Shown: one piece after another, positions 49,275 to 61,410 of the stretch | Position numbering within the stretch: position 1 is the stretch's first letter | How the letters are laid out: each line of letters begins with the position of its first letter | Assembly (NCBI GenBank): GCA_014871385.1 | Contig: CM026425.1 | Location: 3,956,752 to 4,020,751, forward strand | DNA: 64,000 nucleotides | Direction: 5' to 3' | From: Ceratodon purpureus | Taxonomy: Eukaryota; Streptophyta; Bryopsida; Pseudoditrichales; Ditrichaceae | Notes under the pieces: model-generated | Told to the model about the DNA's origin: nothing | The model's database searches: none | Seen by the model: only the letters and a program-made list of their open reading frames with translations | Program-made: the position numbers and the translations under genes

Positions 49275-49622
49275 CTAGGACTCGTCTTCAGAATCCATAA
49301 AAGGCCGCAAGTTGAATGCAAGTCGGCTCTGGTACCAACGTGGCTGAATATCCACAAAGTTCCTCCACCCCCTGCAAACACAACGGAGGACAGTGCATGT
49401 TTTGTAGTTCTCGATGTCGTCGTCCTCGACCATCAACATCTTCCAGATGATGCCCTCCGAGACGTCTCCCGGGATGGCAGGTAAGAAACTCGGCCTGACT
49501 CTCGTCCCCATCTCCACGATCGCCAAATACTCTTCATCGTCGCTAAAGTCAGAATCGTTCCTAAACTGGGCTGGCCCGAACAAGGCGATAGGACTCCCTG
49601 GAATCCCAGCACTGTGAGCCAT
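49275..49622 (-). CDS. Small F-box-like protein
   Basis: 115 residues from ATG 49622. An acidic N-terminus (NDSDFSDDEEYLAIVEMG) is followed by an F-box-like helix set at about 48-96: IPGDVSEGIIWKMLMVED, then CTVLRCVCRGWRNFVDIQP and a Trp two residues on, matching the LP..l...I...L.......RCVC..W..... pattern by which F-box proteins bind Skp1 in SCF ubiquitin ligases. There is no substrate-binding repeat region in the ORF, so the gene may be truncated, have more exons, or be a single-domain F-box protein. TA-rich 3' flank abuts the MITE. Confidence 0.6.
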   Translation of the reverse strand: MAHSAGIPGSPIALFGPAQFRNDSDFSDDEEYLAIVEMGTRVRPSFLPAIPGDVSEGIIWKMLMVEDDDIENYKTCTVLRCVCRGWRNFVDIQPRWYQSRLAFNLRPFMDSEDES

Positions 49623-51214
49623 CGCTGAAATGCAGTCAAGGTGTCACGTTTCAACGAGCCGTTGCCGAAGTGGAAAATAATGCACCGATTCCTAGAACGA
49701 CCATGAAGATAAAGCAGGCGTAGCATAGTACGCCAGTCCATTTGATGGGAGGCGAACCGGGATATGTTGCCGGACATCCGAATTCGATATGCGTCGGTTT
49801 CGAACTCAGGTCGGAACTTGGCAGTCAAAGGTACGATGTCGGGATAGTGGCCGAACCAGGGTCCGACGACGAGGAGTGCAGGAGAATGTGGCGGACTTCA
49901 TCGGAGCCGACAGCAATCGGATGGCGGATAAGCGCCTTGAGGGATGCCGGAATGCGGACGAGATCACGAAGGCTCGTCGGACGACGGGGCATCGATCCGG
50001 CGGAAAGCGGATGTCGGATCGGACATTGGACTGGATATCGGATCGTACAGGGTGGCGCGGACGAAGCGGATTGGTAGGGGCCCACCAGTATCAGACCACC
50101 TTTATCGCAGACGTGGACATCGGCTGTCCGAGGTGTCGCCGGGGCGGAAATGTAAAAGCGAAAATGTTGCCGTAAATATTCGGGCCGTCGCGATAAAGAC
50201 CGAATGGGACGTCCGGTCGTGACTGTAAACCGTCGTGACGTCCCGACATGACGCGAGAGGGTTACGTTGCGAACGAATAGAAAACCCTGCACAAGACTAT
50301 TTATTTCCGTGAACAAAAATAACACTCAAAGAGACATTCTATTGGAGGATCCATCCTAAATCTACTATTCATCAATTATAGGTTACTGATTTTCCATTGC
50401 TCTGCAATGGAGAAGCCTACTTATCTATCATGGGTTCATTATCGGTCATGGGTGTGAATACCTTAATCATCCATTGTACTCAAATTTCACACTTGGCTAT
50501 GTATATTATTGCTAGCATACTATCAATGCATCATGTTGTTTGTCACCATATGTATTTTTAGAAATTTTATTATGTTTATCAATGAAGGTAAAAACAACTT
50601 ATTCATTTTTGCTATCTGATTAAAAAATGTAGTTGCAAGTACTTTTCACCAATGCTTGTTCACTTATAGCCAGTCATCTAGTTATTACCCATTCTAATAG
50701 AAACATCCAAATATTAAATACTTTAACAAAAACACTTATAAAATTCACACTTAGCACCTTATAGATTACTGAATATGCCTAAAAACAAACTATCACTAAA
50801 TCTCTACACCTATCATAAGTAACTATAAGTTAGAGATGGGTATTCCCGTCAGTTTAAGTCATTCAGCATATTTGGGATCGAGAAAACTATGGGGATAAAA
50901 TTTATACAAATAGAAGTTAGGTCAAAAATCACAAATATGATTTTTTAATATTTTTTTTGAAATTTATCAAATTTTCATGAATATTCGAAGTACAACATTG
51001 TAGACTACTATTTCCGTGAGTAGGTATATGCAATACAAAGATTCTTGCATGGAGAACATGATAGGTTGTTATACAATCTGCTGAGTGTGGTAATCAGGTT
51101 GCTCAGATATTGCTGCACTAATAGGCCACGGAATTAGAACCCTCACGGGAATACCCATCTCTACCTTAATTCAACTTCATCACACCCTTCTGCAACAATA
51201 TTGAAATGAATCTA
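49623..51214. other. No convincing gene
   Basis: 49700-50250 is GC-rich with many CGGA/TCCG words and overlapping open frames on both strands (longest 49825-50325 minus) that show no domain; possibly a decayed exon upstream of the F-box ORF. 50330-51214 is AT-rich and featureless. Confidence 0.4.
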
Positions 51215-52588
51215 TTATTTGGTATGCTTGACAGCCACCTCCACCAAAGTCTTGCCAATCTTTGCTTCCTTGATGGAAAGGAGGACCTCCAAGGCCAACT
51301 CCCGCACCTTATCCCTCACTTCATCGTCCTGCCACCTGCTTACTGCTGTAGAAAGAGCTGCATACATGTCCTCAATGAAGCGTTGTAGCTTACAAAACAC
51401 ACGTTCATCTTCCCAAAGTGCCAAGAGGCCGACGCTAGCCAAGCTTCGGGCATTTACTAAATAAGCATCCTCTTCCTCAAAAGGAACAATTCCACCTATC
51501 AACTTCACACCACATAATTCGCCATTGTTGGATCGAAGGCCAGAACGCACATCCTCATCTTTCAACAACATGGTGACTATCTCACGACAAACTTGTGCTT
51601 GCCAAACGTAATTTGGTAGCCGAGCCAACATGGCTTGAATCCGGATTCTGCCGAGTCCGAGGTCATTCGACTGCAGTAGATTCATGCTGATCATGGAGCC
51701 TGACTCCGGCCCCAACCGCTCTTCTGTGCTCCTCATGACAACATACATTTCTGCATTGGAGGAGTCCCAGAAAACATGGCCGTTCCAATAGTACTGCCAT
51801 TGTTGCGCCCACCATCGAGTAGGGCTGAGCGACCAGCCACTTAATGTATACCTCACAGGCAAATGAGCTTTCATGACTTGGACTTCCGAGGATATCCCTG
51901 ATCCAGCCAATAATGTTGAGGTGGCATTGGGAAAATACCTGCTAAAAGTAATCCGGTACCTTGGAGTTGCCAATTCATTTGATAAAGCACACGCTTGCCT
52001 CATGGTACCCTGGCCAATCCAAACTCCGCATCCACCTGCTGTAAACCAGACAAGGAAGGTGGATAGTGTAGCTGAAATCTGTGGCCCCGTTTGTGTCCCG
52101 GAACTTTGTGGCATAAACGTACTCCCATTGCTCCAAAAGACCACCAGGGTAAAACCGATCGCAGCAGACGCGCATATAAGCAGGCCCCCGACGAACTTGA
52201 GTCTCTGGAGTATACAATACCAGTTAAATTTCCAATGGATTTCACAGATCCGCAATAGGAACCAGGTACCTGCCCACCATGAAAATAGCAGAGTGCAGCA
52301 GAAATAGTCGAGCTTGGCATCTTGAGAAAATGCTGCCTCCAATGTTTGGGAAGCTGCAAGACCTGGTAAGCTAAAGACAAAAGCTATTAGCACAGTAGCA
52401 ACAACTGGGGATTTAAGTTGCACTGGCCCTGACTTGAGAGTTGCAGTGCGCAAGTGGTGATCTTGTCGTTGAGTACTGGCGCTTAATTGTGCAGGAGAAG
52501 CTGCACCTCTTAGCTCCTTCAGAGCAGTGCTGTCATGCTTTTCTGCATGGAGCTTCTCTTCATTAGAGCTGCGTAGCTTGAAGGCCAT
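51215..52588 (-). CDS. Four-helix membrane protein, unknown function
   Basis: 457 residues from ATG 52588 (MAFKLRSSNEEK). The frame is open a little further upstream to a possible splice acceptor (TTTTGCAG at about 52622), so an additional 5' exon is possible. Hydrophobic segments at about 61-80, 95-114, 131-152 and 171-192 predict four transmembrane helices, followed by a soluble C-terminal region of about 260 residues that ends in a helical section (FIEDMYAALSTAVSRWQDDE, then LALEVLLSIKEAKIG). No signal peptide. I do not recognise the family. Long uninterrupted frame with balanced codon use supports a real host gene. Confidence 0.7.
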   Translation of the reverse strand: MAFKLRSSNEEKLHAEKHDSTALKELRGAASPAQLSASTQRQDHHLRTATLKSGPVQLKSPVVATVLIAFVFSLPGLAASQTLEAAFSQDAKLDYFCCTLLFSWWAGTWFLLRICEIHWKFNWYCILQRLKFVGGLLICASAAIGFTLVVFWSNGSTFMPQSSGTQTGPQISATLSTFLVWFTAGGCGVWIGQGTMRQACALSNELATPRYRITFSRYFPNATSTLLAGSGISSEVQVMKAHLPVRYTLSGWSLSPTRWWAQQWQYYWNGHVFWDSSNAEMYVVMRSTEERLGPESGSMISMNLLQSNDLGLGRIRIQAMLARLPNYVWQAQVCREIVTMLLKDEDVRSGLRSNNGELCGVKLIGGIVPFEEEDAYLVNARSLASVGLLALWEDERVFCKLQRFIEDMYAALSTAVSRWQDDEVRDKVRELALEVLLSIKEAKIGKTLVEVAVKHTK

Positions 52589-54661
52589 AATGGCCAAAGA
52601 AACGCTTGGTCGAGACTTCTGCAAAATCTCAAAAATAGTTGTTACTATGAGAGACAGCCTTTATGTTTTTGGTCATATTTGCAGCCAAAACGTGATGAGC
52701 ATATTCATACATTTTTTTCGTTCCACGACAAACCTTAGGAACTGACCGTGCTAGAGTAATCATGCATCACTTGACCCGGTGAGAAAATGACTAAAAACGC
52801 CCGTTCTGCATGGACCTCTGATGGCGCTTACATATCGGTGCACGGCTAACACACACAGAGATAATTTAAGCTTCCACAATACGTGCCCATTGACAATTTC
52901 GGCATATTTATCAAATTGCGGATTCGTATGTTCAGATTCCAGACGAAGGTGATCTCTCTTGGTCCCCCTCAGCTTTTGAAGATTGCAAAAGAGATCACTG
53001 ACAGTTTCGATGCAGTTCATATTCTGGGAATTGCTAATCTGGATCGACAGACAATATGTTTCTCTACGAAAATCCTTGAGTGATTCTGATTGAAACTGCT
53101 AGATTTTATAATAGCTAAATGGCATCTGACTTTATCTCTTCCAGGTTCTTCAATGCCAACACGTATCCGGGTACTTTGATAACCTTCACTACTTCTCAAA
53201 AGCATTAAGCAAATTAAAAACTCGACGAATTAAACGCCACGAACATAATTGCAGAAAGCACAGCTGTCTGCTCACGGATTGAAATTGATCCGACTATGGC
53301 GAGACCAGTCCACAAAGAAGCCCAGCGAAGAACTATTGCAGATTCAGGTATCAGCCACCGAGTTTCTGAGACTTTAACTTCTACCGACAACCTGCACCAG
53401 GACCGATCTCTGTACTCCTCAACTCATCAACCTCTTCTAATCAGCCTTAAATCAAGTCTGGGAGGTAATGACATCATGGGCATTAGAACCCAGACTTGAT
53501 GGACAAACGTACCATTTGAACCCATACTTCATGGGCTGCTCTACACCGGAATCTACAGGCTCAATTAATCACCACAGTGGATGTAGCAGTTACTCACCTT
53601 AGCTTCCAATCAACTAGCAAATAGATCGTCTTACTGCTGCAGGAGAAGCTTGCGAACACCCTTAGTTTCAAATCCTTGAATCTTCTTCAATACTTCTAAT
53701 AATCTAGCAATCCAAAGTGCATTGGATTTGAAATCTCAAAGGGCTCCTACTTGTAAAAGTCTCCTTAATCTGAGTACAGCAGATTATCAAAATCGTACCG
53801 TCCTAGCTCATCTTGATTGGCAATCTCTAGAGCCTGGTCAACATGGTCTTCCCTGAATTGACTCTAGAACTTTTTATTTCATTTTGCTGCTTATCGGCTA
53901 TTCTAGAACTTGTTATATTCAAGAATCAGAAATTCAAGGACCACTAGTGCTCGAAGAGCCTCACTTAACTCCTGGAAGTCCACAACCAAACTAAATCGTG
54001 TTGTTTATTTCTAAATAGAATATAACCAAATCTCACGTCCACGCTCAGACTAGCTCCATCATGAGTCAAATTAGATTCCGACCTTGCACAAGACTTTGGC
54101 AGAACTCACCCTCTTCCTAGAACACGCTCCCACTGAGACCGAAAACGATAGATCAGAAGAAGAACCAGAGAAGCAATAATATGAGAGTGGTTCAGAAACA
54201 CAGCTTGTGAAGAAGAAGGGTACCGTAATTAGTTGTGTTCCGCTTGTGAGTCGGGATGAGCGATGTCTGCACGAGCAAATGTCTGCATCTCGACTGGCCC
54301 CCACACTGTCGACCAGGGATTTTTTTAATTTTTTGAAAGGGGAGTGCGAGACGCTACCATTTACTGGGATGTGCAATAAAGCTGGCTCTACAGTGCAGAA
54401 ATGAGTAGGACTTATTGGCGAATTTTTTATTTTTTGAATTATGGATTTGGCGATAACAGATCTGTTTCGACGGATTTACTGTTCACAGTAGTGGCGATTA
54501 CAACGATAAATCAAAAGAACTCTGGCTACCTCATGTCAAAAGAATTTGCATGGTTGGCGACTTCGAAAATCCAAACAAAGCAAAACTGGCGACTTCAAAT
54601 TCAGGCCAACAAATAAACACACATCACAGATAAACAAAATTAAGGAAAATTTGATACAAGT
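52589..54661. other. Intergenic, no gene recognised
   Basis: Short open frames only. 54400-54600 contains five GGCGA words (TTGGCGAA, TTGGCGAT, GTGGCGAT, TTGGCGAC, CTGGCGAC) near the 3' side of the hAT gene, perhaps subterminal transposase sites. Confidence 0.4.
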
Positions 54662-54727
54662 GCTAGGGGGAGTTGAACCCCAGCTTTACAGCCCTGCCCA
54701 ATGCAGCTAGCACTCCTACCCACCCAC
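54662..54727 (-). other. tRNA-like sequence (SINE or tRNA relic)
   Basis: On the minus strand GGGGTTCAACTCCCC makes a perfect T-arm and B box, preceded by GCTGTAAAGC (anticodon-loop-like, GTA) and GTGCTAG..CTAGCAC pairing ends. Spacing is too short for a functional tRNA. Confidence 0.3.
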
Positions 54728-54808
54728 CACATGTTAGTAAATCCTTTGGAAAAATCAAGACTTGCAAAAGCTTGCCGTCATGATGGAAACAGAGACTTAC
54801 ACATATTT

Positions 54809-57489
54809 TCACACATTAGCTCCCCTTCGGTTCTTCCCATCCCGCCAGTGACTTATTGCAGTTTGATAAGGGAACGACTCTTGCGTAAAGAATTCTTGGG
54901 CGTATATTTTCACACAGGTATCAAGGTGCCCCCCAAGTCTGTTCCGGAGCTTTGATTTCATGAAAGAGAGAGAACTAAAAGTCCTCTCATCTTCCACCGA
55001 GCCAAGCACGGCAGTTACAGCAAGCTCAGCCATCTTTATCCACTCACTGAGCCTGTTAAGCATCAGCGAATTCTGCCCAACAGTTCTCCACAGTTTCGTA
55101 AGCAGGTTCAAGTCCCGAGGCTCCTCCATTGCTGCACGAGCATTTGACCGCATGGTCAGCTTAAAGAGGGACGTCTGCAAATGCAGGGTCCTCGCATCGA
55201 TCAAAGGGTCCACTTGCCGCTGCTTCGGCTCATCTTTTGTGCCATAGTTCACTGATCTGCTCACAGAGTACTGTGATTTTAACGTCGCAACATGGAGGGG
55301 AAAAAGCTCATCGGCATTGGCTTGCAACCAGAACTGCGGAAAAACAATAGAGAGAGCATTCATCAGATCACAGTTAGGAAATCGCAGCTCAAGGTCCTGC
55401 CGTAGCTGCAAGGAGGCCTCCCGGCACTACGCTTTGACAGATGCGACCACCTGATCCAGCATATCCCGGGTGACAGGCATTTTTTTGCCCGTAACATTGC
55501 ACAAAGAATGGGCGCAATAAGTATGGCCGTCTATCTTGAAGGCTAAAAACTGAGCCCCGGTCTTCAAATCTTCTGTCCACTCTGAGCAGATTGCATAGCT
55601 CTTGTTATCAAGTATGTCTCTGAACATCTGAAAATCAGGCCTCTGGAAGGCTGTGTCTGGATCATCATAGAGGCGGTATAGCTCTCCTTGACAGATTTTC
55701 ACAGCAGCAACATAATCACTAACGAAAACATGACGCGACTGTGCAAATTTCATGAGGGAATTGACAGACTCCAGCAGAGGTAGCAAACACGGCAGTGATA
55801 GCATTGTACCGACGTCACAAAGCCTTTCGAAACACTGCCTGGCCGAGTCCCTCGCAGCTTGCTGTTTCTGTGTCATCTCTGGTTCCTTTACAGCCGCATC
55901 CTCTCCCATCTTCACTATGAGGGTCTTGTACTCACCCATGAGCCTCTTCAATGGATCCAGCAAACTTATCCACCGAGTCTTCACATTGCGCAAGATTGCT
56001 AAACCCTCTGTTTCCACCACGTCAGCAAGTTTCTGGAATTCTAGGTGTCTCTTCGATCTATGACTGAAGTAAGAATACGTAACCTGGCACAAATCCTCCA
56101 ATTTTTTCACAAGAGGATTCGAGGAAGGTTCGACAATGGCTCCACAGCAAGATTGGTCTGGTGAGCAAAGCAATGGACCACAAAGACAAATGGTGCAACA
56201 TGATTTTTTAATTGTACTTCCACCCCATTCTTACAGCCCTGGAACACCGCAACCCTGTCTGCACCGAAATACATCAACCTCTCGGCTACTTGATCTGGAT
56301 TAAGTCCAGTATGGTGCTGTACCATCGTCTCAACAACCTCACGTACAGCATTGGCACCGTTCTCCTCTACCAATCTCAACAGCGCAAGTAGGATGGTTAC
56401 TCTCTTAAAACCAATGCACAAATACAGATGAATCGACAATCAAGATTGGCCGTCTACAGATGTTACCTCATCAGCCGACAGGCTGAAGTATCTTGCAGCC
56501 GAAATCGTTTTCTTTGTATGCTCTGCCAAGACATGGCCTATGCTGTCCGCCATTTCCCACCCAGCCCCAGTTGACCAGTGATTCTTTGGACAATCCGGCA
56601 CCAACAGCTGCTCAAACAGCTCCCTCTGATTTTCGAAATCAGTCATAGGGCGGCCATGGCGTAAAAGCCAAAAAACACTCCGAAATTGCACCAATTTCCT
56701 GCGCCTCTCCATCACAGCATCCCGGGACACCATCTGAATGAGAGTGTCTCCGGAAACCCCTTGCCTGGCAAAGTACGCCTTCTCGTTTCGGATATGGGCA
56801 CTATTAGCAAGGAAAAAGTAATCCCTAGCCTTCACCTTCCCCACCGTTGTCGTCGCGTTTCTCCTCCCTGCATGCTTCCACAGACTATCAATTTTAGGTA
56901 CAAGCAATTTCTCACGCCCCTCTATCACTGAACAAATAGCACAACGAACTTGAACAACTTTCCCATCGCGATTTAGCACACTCTCGGCCCAGGGCAATCT
57001 CGCAGCCCACGAGTCCTGCCACTTCCGATTTGCCTCGTACCCGCGCCTCCGACGGCGGGCAAGCTCATGCTCCGAGGACCCCTCCCACGTCTCCACGTCT
57101 TTACTGCGCATTGTGTCAAGAGGCGTGTCATTGCGCATGGCCGAATTGCGCATCGCAGCTTGGTTTCGGCACCCAAGCAAGGGCCGTCGCAATTTCGCAC
57201 CAACATTCGGGAACAACGAAGGGGGAGACTTCATCGACTGCATGGGAGGGGGGGTGATTGCAGTAACCACGCAATCAGGTTCCAAAAAGTTCTCCTTCGG
57301 AGAGAAAGACTGAGCCTCCTTCTCCGAGCAGGAGGCCGTGACAGCGGGAGGGGAATCACCCCCTACCGAGAGCTGCTCCTCATCGTGATCAAAGCGACTC
57401 CCTAATTCCGAGCTCCAGCATTCCCCATCAACAACCCCCACGCGCCCTGAAAACATAAACTTCGAGATCATCGACTGAGTACCCATCAC
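54809..57489 (-). pseudogene. hAT transposase, BED-finger type, decayed
   Basis: Starts near ATG 57486. N-terminal 120 residues variable, then a BED-like zinc finger (VRCAICSVIEGREK..SLWKHAGR). Next comes the hAT core: YFSLSADEVTSVDGQS, LSIHLYLCIGFKRV, MYFGADRVAVFQGCKNGV and VVHCFAHQTNLAVE, then LEFQKLADVV and KTRWISLLDPLKRLM. The C-terminal dimerisation region is WIKMAELAVTAVLGSVEDER then TFSSLSFMKSKLRNRLGG. This layout is that of the ZNF862/KIAA1586-like hAT branch. Two in-frame stops (TGA at about 56442, TAG at about 55428) and one frame change near 56120-56170 break it, so it should not make active protein. The three breaks over 2.7 kb with otherwise intact motifs indicate moderate age. 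Confidence 0.85.
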
Positions 57490-58740
57490 TCACAATCCCA
57501 GCAATCAACCAAAACCCAACAGCGACAATACCCAAGGTAACCCGAAAACTTAATGCAAACAGATCGCAGTTAAGAAGCGGTGCAATTGCAATTAAATTGC
57601 AGCTTGGCAAAACACAAGATGAGAGACTCCCAGCGCCCATTCCCATTTATGCTCGAGTCCCTCGCATGTAGAAGGAGATGAAGGCCGCGACGGAATTGCG
57701 ATGTAGGAATCACAGAGGGAGCAAATCTAGCGCATGGTGAGCAATGGTGGACAACATTCGGCGAGGAAGGTGAACAGAGAGACCGCATTTGGCGAGAGAC
57801 GCAAACGAGAGTACTGAAATTGGAAACAACTGTGGGCGATCCTAAGAAGGAGGGATGAAGGGGGGTGGCGCCCAGTACTCATTGCAATGGAGGTTTGGGG
57901 GCGACGAGACACGTCATGGGGCGGCTGAAGACGCGACGGGGGACTCAGGTGGAGGGAATGGGTGGCGACTGCTCGAGAAATTACCCCCCTTTTTACCAAG
58001 GGTGAATTCGCCAACGTCCATTCATGGTAAGATTTGGGCAAATATTCGCCATAATAAAAATCCCTGTTGTCCACCCTCCGACTGTGGCTATTGGCATCAC
58101 GTAAATTATTATTTTATATTGCCAGCAATATTACCGCTGAAATTGAATACGTCAACACCGATTACTCGGATGTATAACTTTCGCAGTAATGAGCAAATTG
58201 AGTGCACATTATTGCTTGATGACCTCATGAAATGGTGATTCCCCAGTTGTTTGATGCTTCTCAGAATATATGGTGATTTTGACAACTCTCATGCAATGTT
58301 AAATTTTATACTGAGAGAGGAGCGTCACATGCTCTGGTGATTTTTCACAAGGTCCCTAACATGTCCAAGGACATGTTCTAAAAATTAAAAAATTAAAAAA
58401 CATTTCCAGTGGACGAGTTCTCCGAAAATGAACCGGTTTTTTGACGTGTCAAATTCACTTTGGACCAATTCTAAAAATAAATAAAAAATTGACAATTTTT
58501 TCCAAAAAATGAATGATGCAAATATCAATTACATCATGTCATATATGACATGTGAATGTGAACATATTGGAGTCAAATCACTAATACCTAATCAAAATAC
58601 CAATCTTCAAGAGCTTGATTCACTTGCACACATTGATTCATCAAATACAATATTTAGAACCCTTTAAACACAATATCAAAGATTGAAAAAGAATGTAAAC
58701 TAAGCAGATGTATTAAAATAAAGTTTATAAAAACATGCTC
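57490..58740. other. 5' flank of the hAT gene, no other gene
   Basis: GC-rich to about 57970, then AT-rich. GAATTCGCC and ATATTCGCC (about 58003-58050) are reverse-strand matches to the GGCGA words on the other side of the gene and may mark transposon subterminal sites. No clear terminal inverted repeat found by eye. Confidence 0.35.
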
Positions 58741-58749
58741 AATTTTTAC

Positions 58750-58750
<1 letters not shown>

Positions 58751-58792
<42 letters not shown>
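58751..58792 (+). repeat. Poly(A) run of 42
   Basis: Uninterrupted A tract in AT-rich DNA; could be a retroposon tail or simple slippage. Confidence 0.95.
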
Positions 58793-58794
<2 letters not shown>

Positions 58795-59223
58795 TTCCAT
58801 TTAAACAAGTGGATGAATTCTCCTATCCTTCATATTTCTTGAAACAACCATAAGTGCATTCCAATTGATGTTTTCAACTCAAATATTTGCACATGAAATG
58901 CGCATCAATGCATCTAAAGTCTCCAAGAGTCCAACTTCAAGCTAGTACGGAGATGACTCTTGATCAGGTCTTGTTTAAAAAAAACCCTCTCACATATTGA
59001 TATGCTCATAGGAATCACTATAACTCTCCTCCACAGGTTACTCAAACAAGTTACCAGGCCAATTGATGGACGACTCTAGAGTTGTACCTACAAACTCCCA
59101 TGCTTCAAATAAATACTTATTTGGGATCATCTCTCTCATCGTCTCTACCATCTCCAAGCACTCACCTCGACACCGATCTTGTTCTTCTTCAAAACTTTGG
59201 AACTTCACAAATAACCTCTCTAC
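58793..59223. other. AT-rich flank, no gene seen
   Basis: No recognisable feature; lies where the missing C-terminus of the adjacent hAT relic would be expected. Confidence 0.4.
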
Positions 59224-60611
59224 CTACTCTTTAGTAATACGAGTCCTCTCCTCATCATTTGCAGGATAGAGATGGGGGTTGAAGAGCTTGCATACATTGA
59301 CGATGCCTAAGTCTGGAAACCTGTTATTCAATCCATCCACCACCCTCTGCACATACTCTACCTCAATAAGTTTGCACTCCTCAATAATACCAGCTCTCCT
59401 ACTAACACTCTCCAAATGCATTGGATAAGTTCTCATGCGACCATCTGCAACTGCATACTCCATCTCCATAAAAGTTGCACAGGTCTCCAAAATGGCCACA
59501 ATGCCCTTGAACCTCTTCTAAATGCTGCACCTCTACCTGCTAGAAAATGTCTGCTCAATATATTGATACAAATGTTTAAATGACCTCCAATCTGAGTAAT
59601 ATCCACATGGTCACTCTGAAATAGCTTATTGAGTTTATTCAATTCTGTAAGAATATCGACAAGTAACCGTAGAACGGTAGAAGGAGTTGCAACTGAAAAG
59701 ATGTAAGTTTACGATACCACATTGCTTCTTCTTCACGGAAAAGCTCTAGAAACAAGGCCATATAATCCAAAATCTGTTGCATCACTTGTCTACGGGATAA
59801 CCATCGAACTTCATTTATGTGGAGAACAACCAATGGATCCATCGCAAACTCCACCATCAACTGATTAAGTTGTGTCCGTCGCAATGATGACATGCCCACC
59901 CACGTGTATGCAAAGTTGGAGAAATCATCCAAAACCTGCTTTCGGTGATGCCTCACCTGCATCAATGGCTGCCAATGCATCTCTAAACAAACACATGAAT
60001 TAATTAGTGATTATATTACATTCTAGAAAATAATGAAATTCATTAAAAAAAATCTCAAAATTAAAGACTCACCTATCTGCAATGCAATGCACATTAATAA
60101 GTGTTGGTACATCTGCTTGAAGTCTGTCTACTAGTCCTTGTCTCACCATAGTCACTGAAGTTGCTCCATCAGTAGCTAAAGCCACTAATTTCTTCAGAAG
60201 CCACTGCAACTCTTCCAATAAATCCACCACATTCCTATAGAATACCTCTCTTGTGGCTTCTGGAACACCACACAAACCAACTTACTGCATACGTGGGGGG
60301 CCTAAGCCACCACAAGGTAAACTGCAAACATACACAATCAAATGTTGCTTTAAACTACGATTAGTTGATTCATCTACAAGAAGAGAGATCATCGGTGAAT
60401 CTCTAACTTCTAAGAGATCAACATCCCTCAAATGCTGTGAAATGGCCCACAAAAAATCATGTGCAGATTGTTTACTAGTGTAAGCACCGTACTCATTATT
60501 GATAGGCATGTCTTGAGCCCTCAGGTGTCTAATTATCTGACACATATCCACATATTGGTTGATAGAATGTAAACAAACGTACATGCTATACAACACTTGT
60601 CTATACAACAT
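59224..60611 (-). pseudogene. Second hAT-like transposase relic, truncated at both ends
   Basis: Motifs in order on the minus strand: SPMISLLVDESTNRSLKQHL with VYV following (catalytic-core start), LVALATDGATSVTMVRQGLV, INVHCIADR, then across a 90-bp intron (59983-60072, GTGAGT..TTTAG) DALAAIDAG, QVLDDFSNFAYTWVG, INEVRWLSRRQVMQQIL. A late part reads IEECKLIEVEYVQRVVDGLN and LFNPHLYPANDEERT. There is no BED finger and no C-terminal dimerisation block. An in-frame TAA (about 60284) and frame changes (near 59930 and 59500-59640) break it. It is not closely similar to the hAT at 54809-57489. Confidence 0.75.
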
Positions 60612-60928
60612 AGAGTCTAGCCCTTCTCACGCTCGTCTGTACTCCGTCAGGATCGAGTGTGAAAAGGGCTGAAGCAAAGTGTAGCTCAAAGTTCCGAGAC
60701 CACAGGTAGCAAACTCTGGGAACAATGCACGGGGAGAACCGGCAGCTAGTTATAGATCAGCCGACTAGAATTGAAGTTCAGCCGGTTGAGCTTGAATGTC
60801 TTAAGCAAATTTCCAATTGAAAAAACTAAAAATCATCCATGTATTACAGGAGTATCAGACAAGTATCACCTAGATATTGTCAAAATTATCATCTAGGTAT
60901 CATCTCCCTTAACCAAATGAGTTAAGAG
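60612..60928. other. Flank between hAT relic and module R
   Basis: Mixed sequence with CCCTTCTCACGCTCG..CGAGTGTGAAAAGGG, an imperfect foldback at about 60620-60670. No gene seen. Confidence 0.4.
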
Positions 60929-61190
60929 GGGGAAAGTTCGTATGTGAGCGGAGAGCGTAGAGCGGAGAGCGGTGAGCGCAGAATGGAGAGCACAGAATTG
61001 AGAATTAGGAAAATTTTCAGAAGCAAAGTAGACCCTATAACCGTGGAAAATTACTAAATTAAGGCTAAATTTTGACACTTTTTTTAGAAAAAGAGTATAT
61101 TACCGTGTAAAATAGAGATTATCTCTGGTAAGAATTTATTACGTTTGTTCTCTAAGATACAAATTAGGGCTGATGTCATGATGACGTCAT
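60929..61190 (-). repeat. Dispersed module R, copy 3 (inverted)
   Basis: On the minus strand starts near TGATGACGTCA.. and CATCAGCCCTAA and ends with CGCTCTCCGCT-type units then CACATACGAACTTTCCCC. Shares CCACGGTTATAGGG with copy 2. Confidence 0.75.
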
Positions 61191-61244
61191 GCATACATTC
61201 CTTTAGATTTGTCATGGGTTTAGGCAAGATACAATGATCAGGCG

Positions 61245-61410
61245 TTCAGTTTTAGATCAAACAAATAATTCTTTCATAGGATTATGTAAATGCACAAGGA
61301 AAAAAACAAATTTGAAAGAACGTAAAGGAGGCAAGGTTTGAAAACTTCCTGGAATATTTCAAAATTCGTGTATAATATCTTAACTGCTGAAACCAAGATA
61401 TACCTTGTTA
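61245..61410 (+). repeat. Diverged direct repeat, left copy
   Basis: GGAATATTTCAAAATTCGTG and GAAACCAAGATATACC match GGAATATTTCAGAGTTCGTG and GAAACCAAGATGTACACC at about 62231-62287. The two copies flank the small gene at 61700. Confidence 0.65.

Noticed and set aside
49825-50325. 166-residue minus-strand frame and overlapping plus-strand frames
   Set aside because: GC-rich region open in several frames at once, no domain, no promoter signs; kept only as a possible decayed exon.
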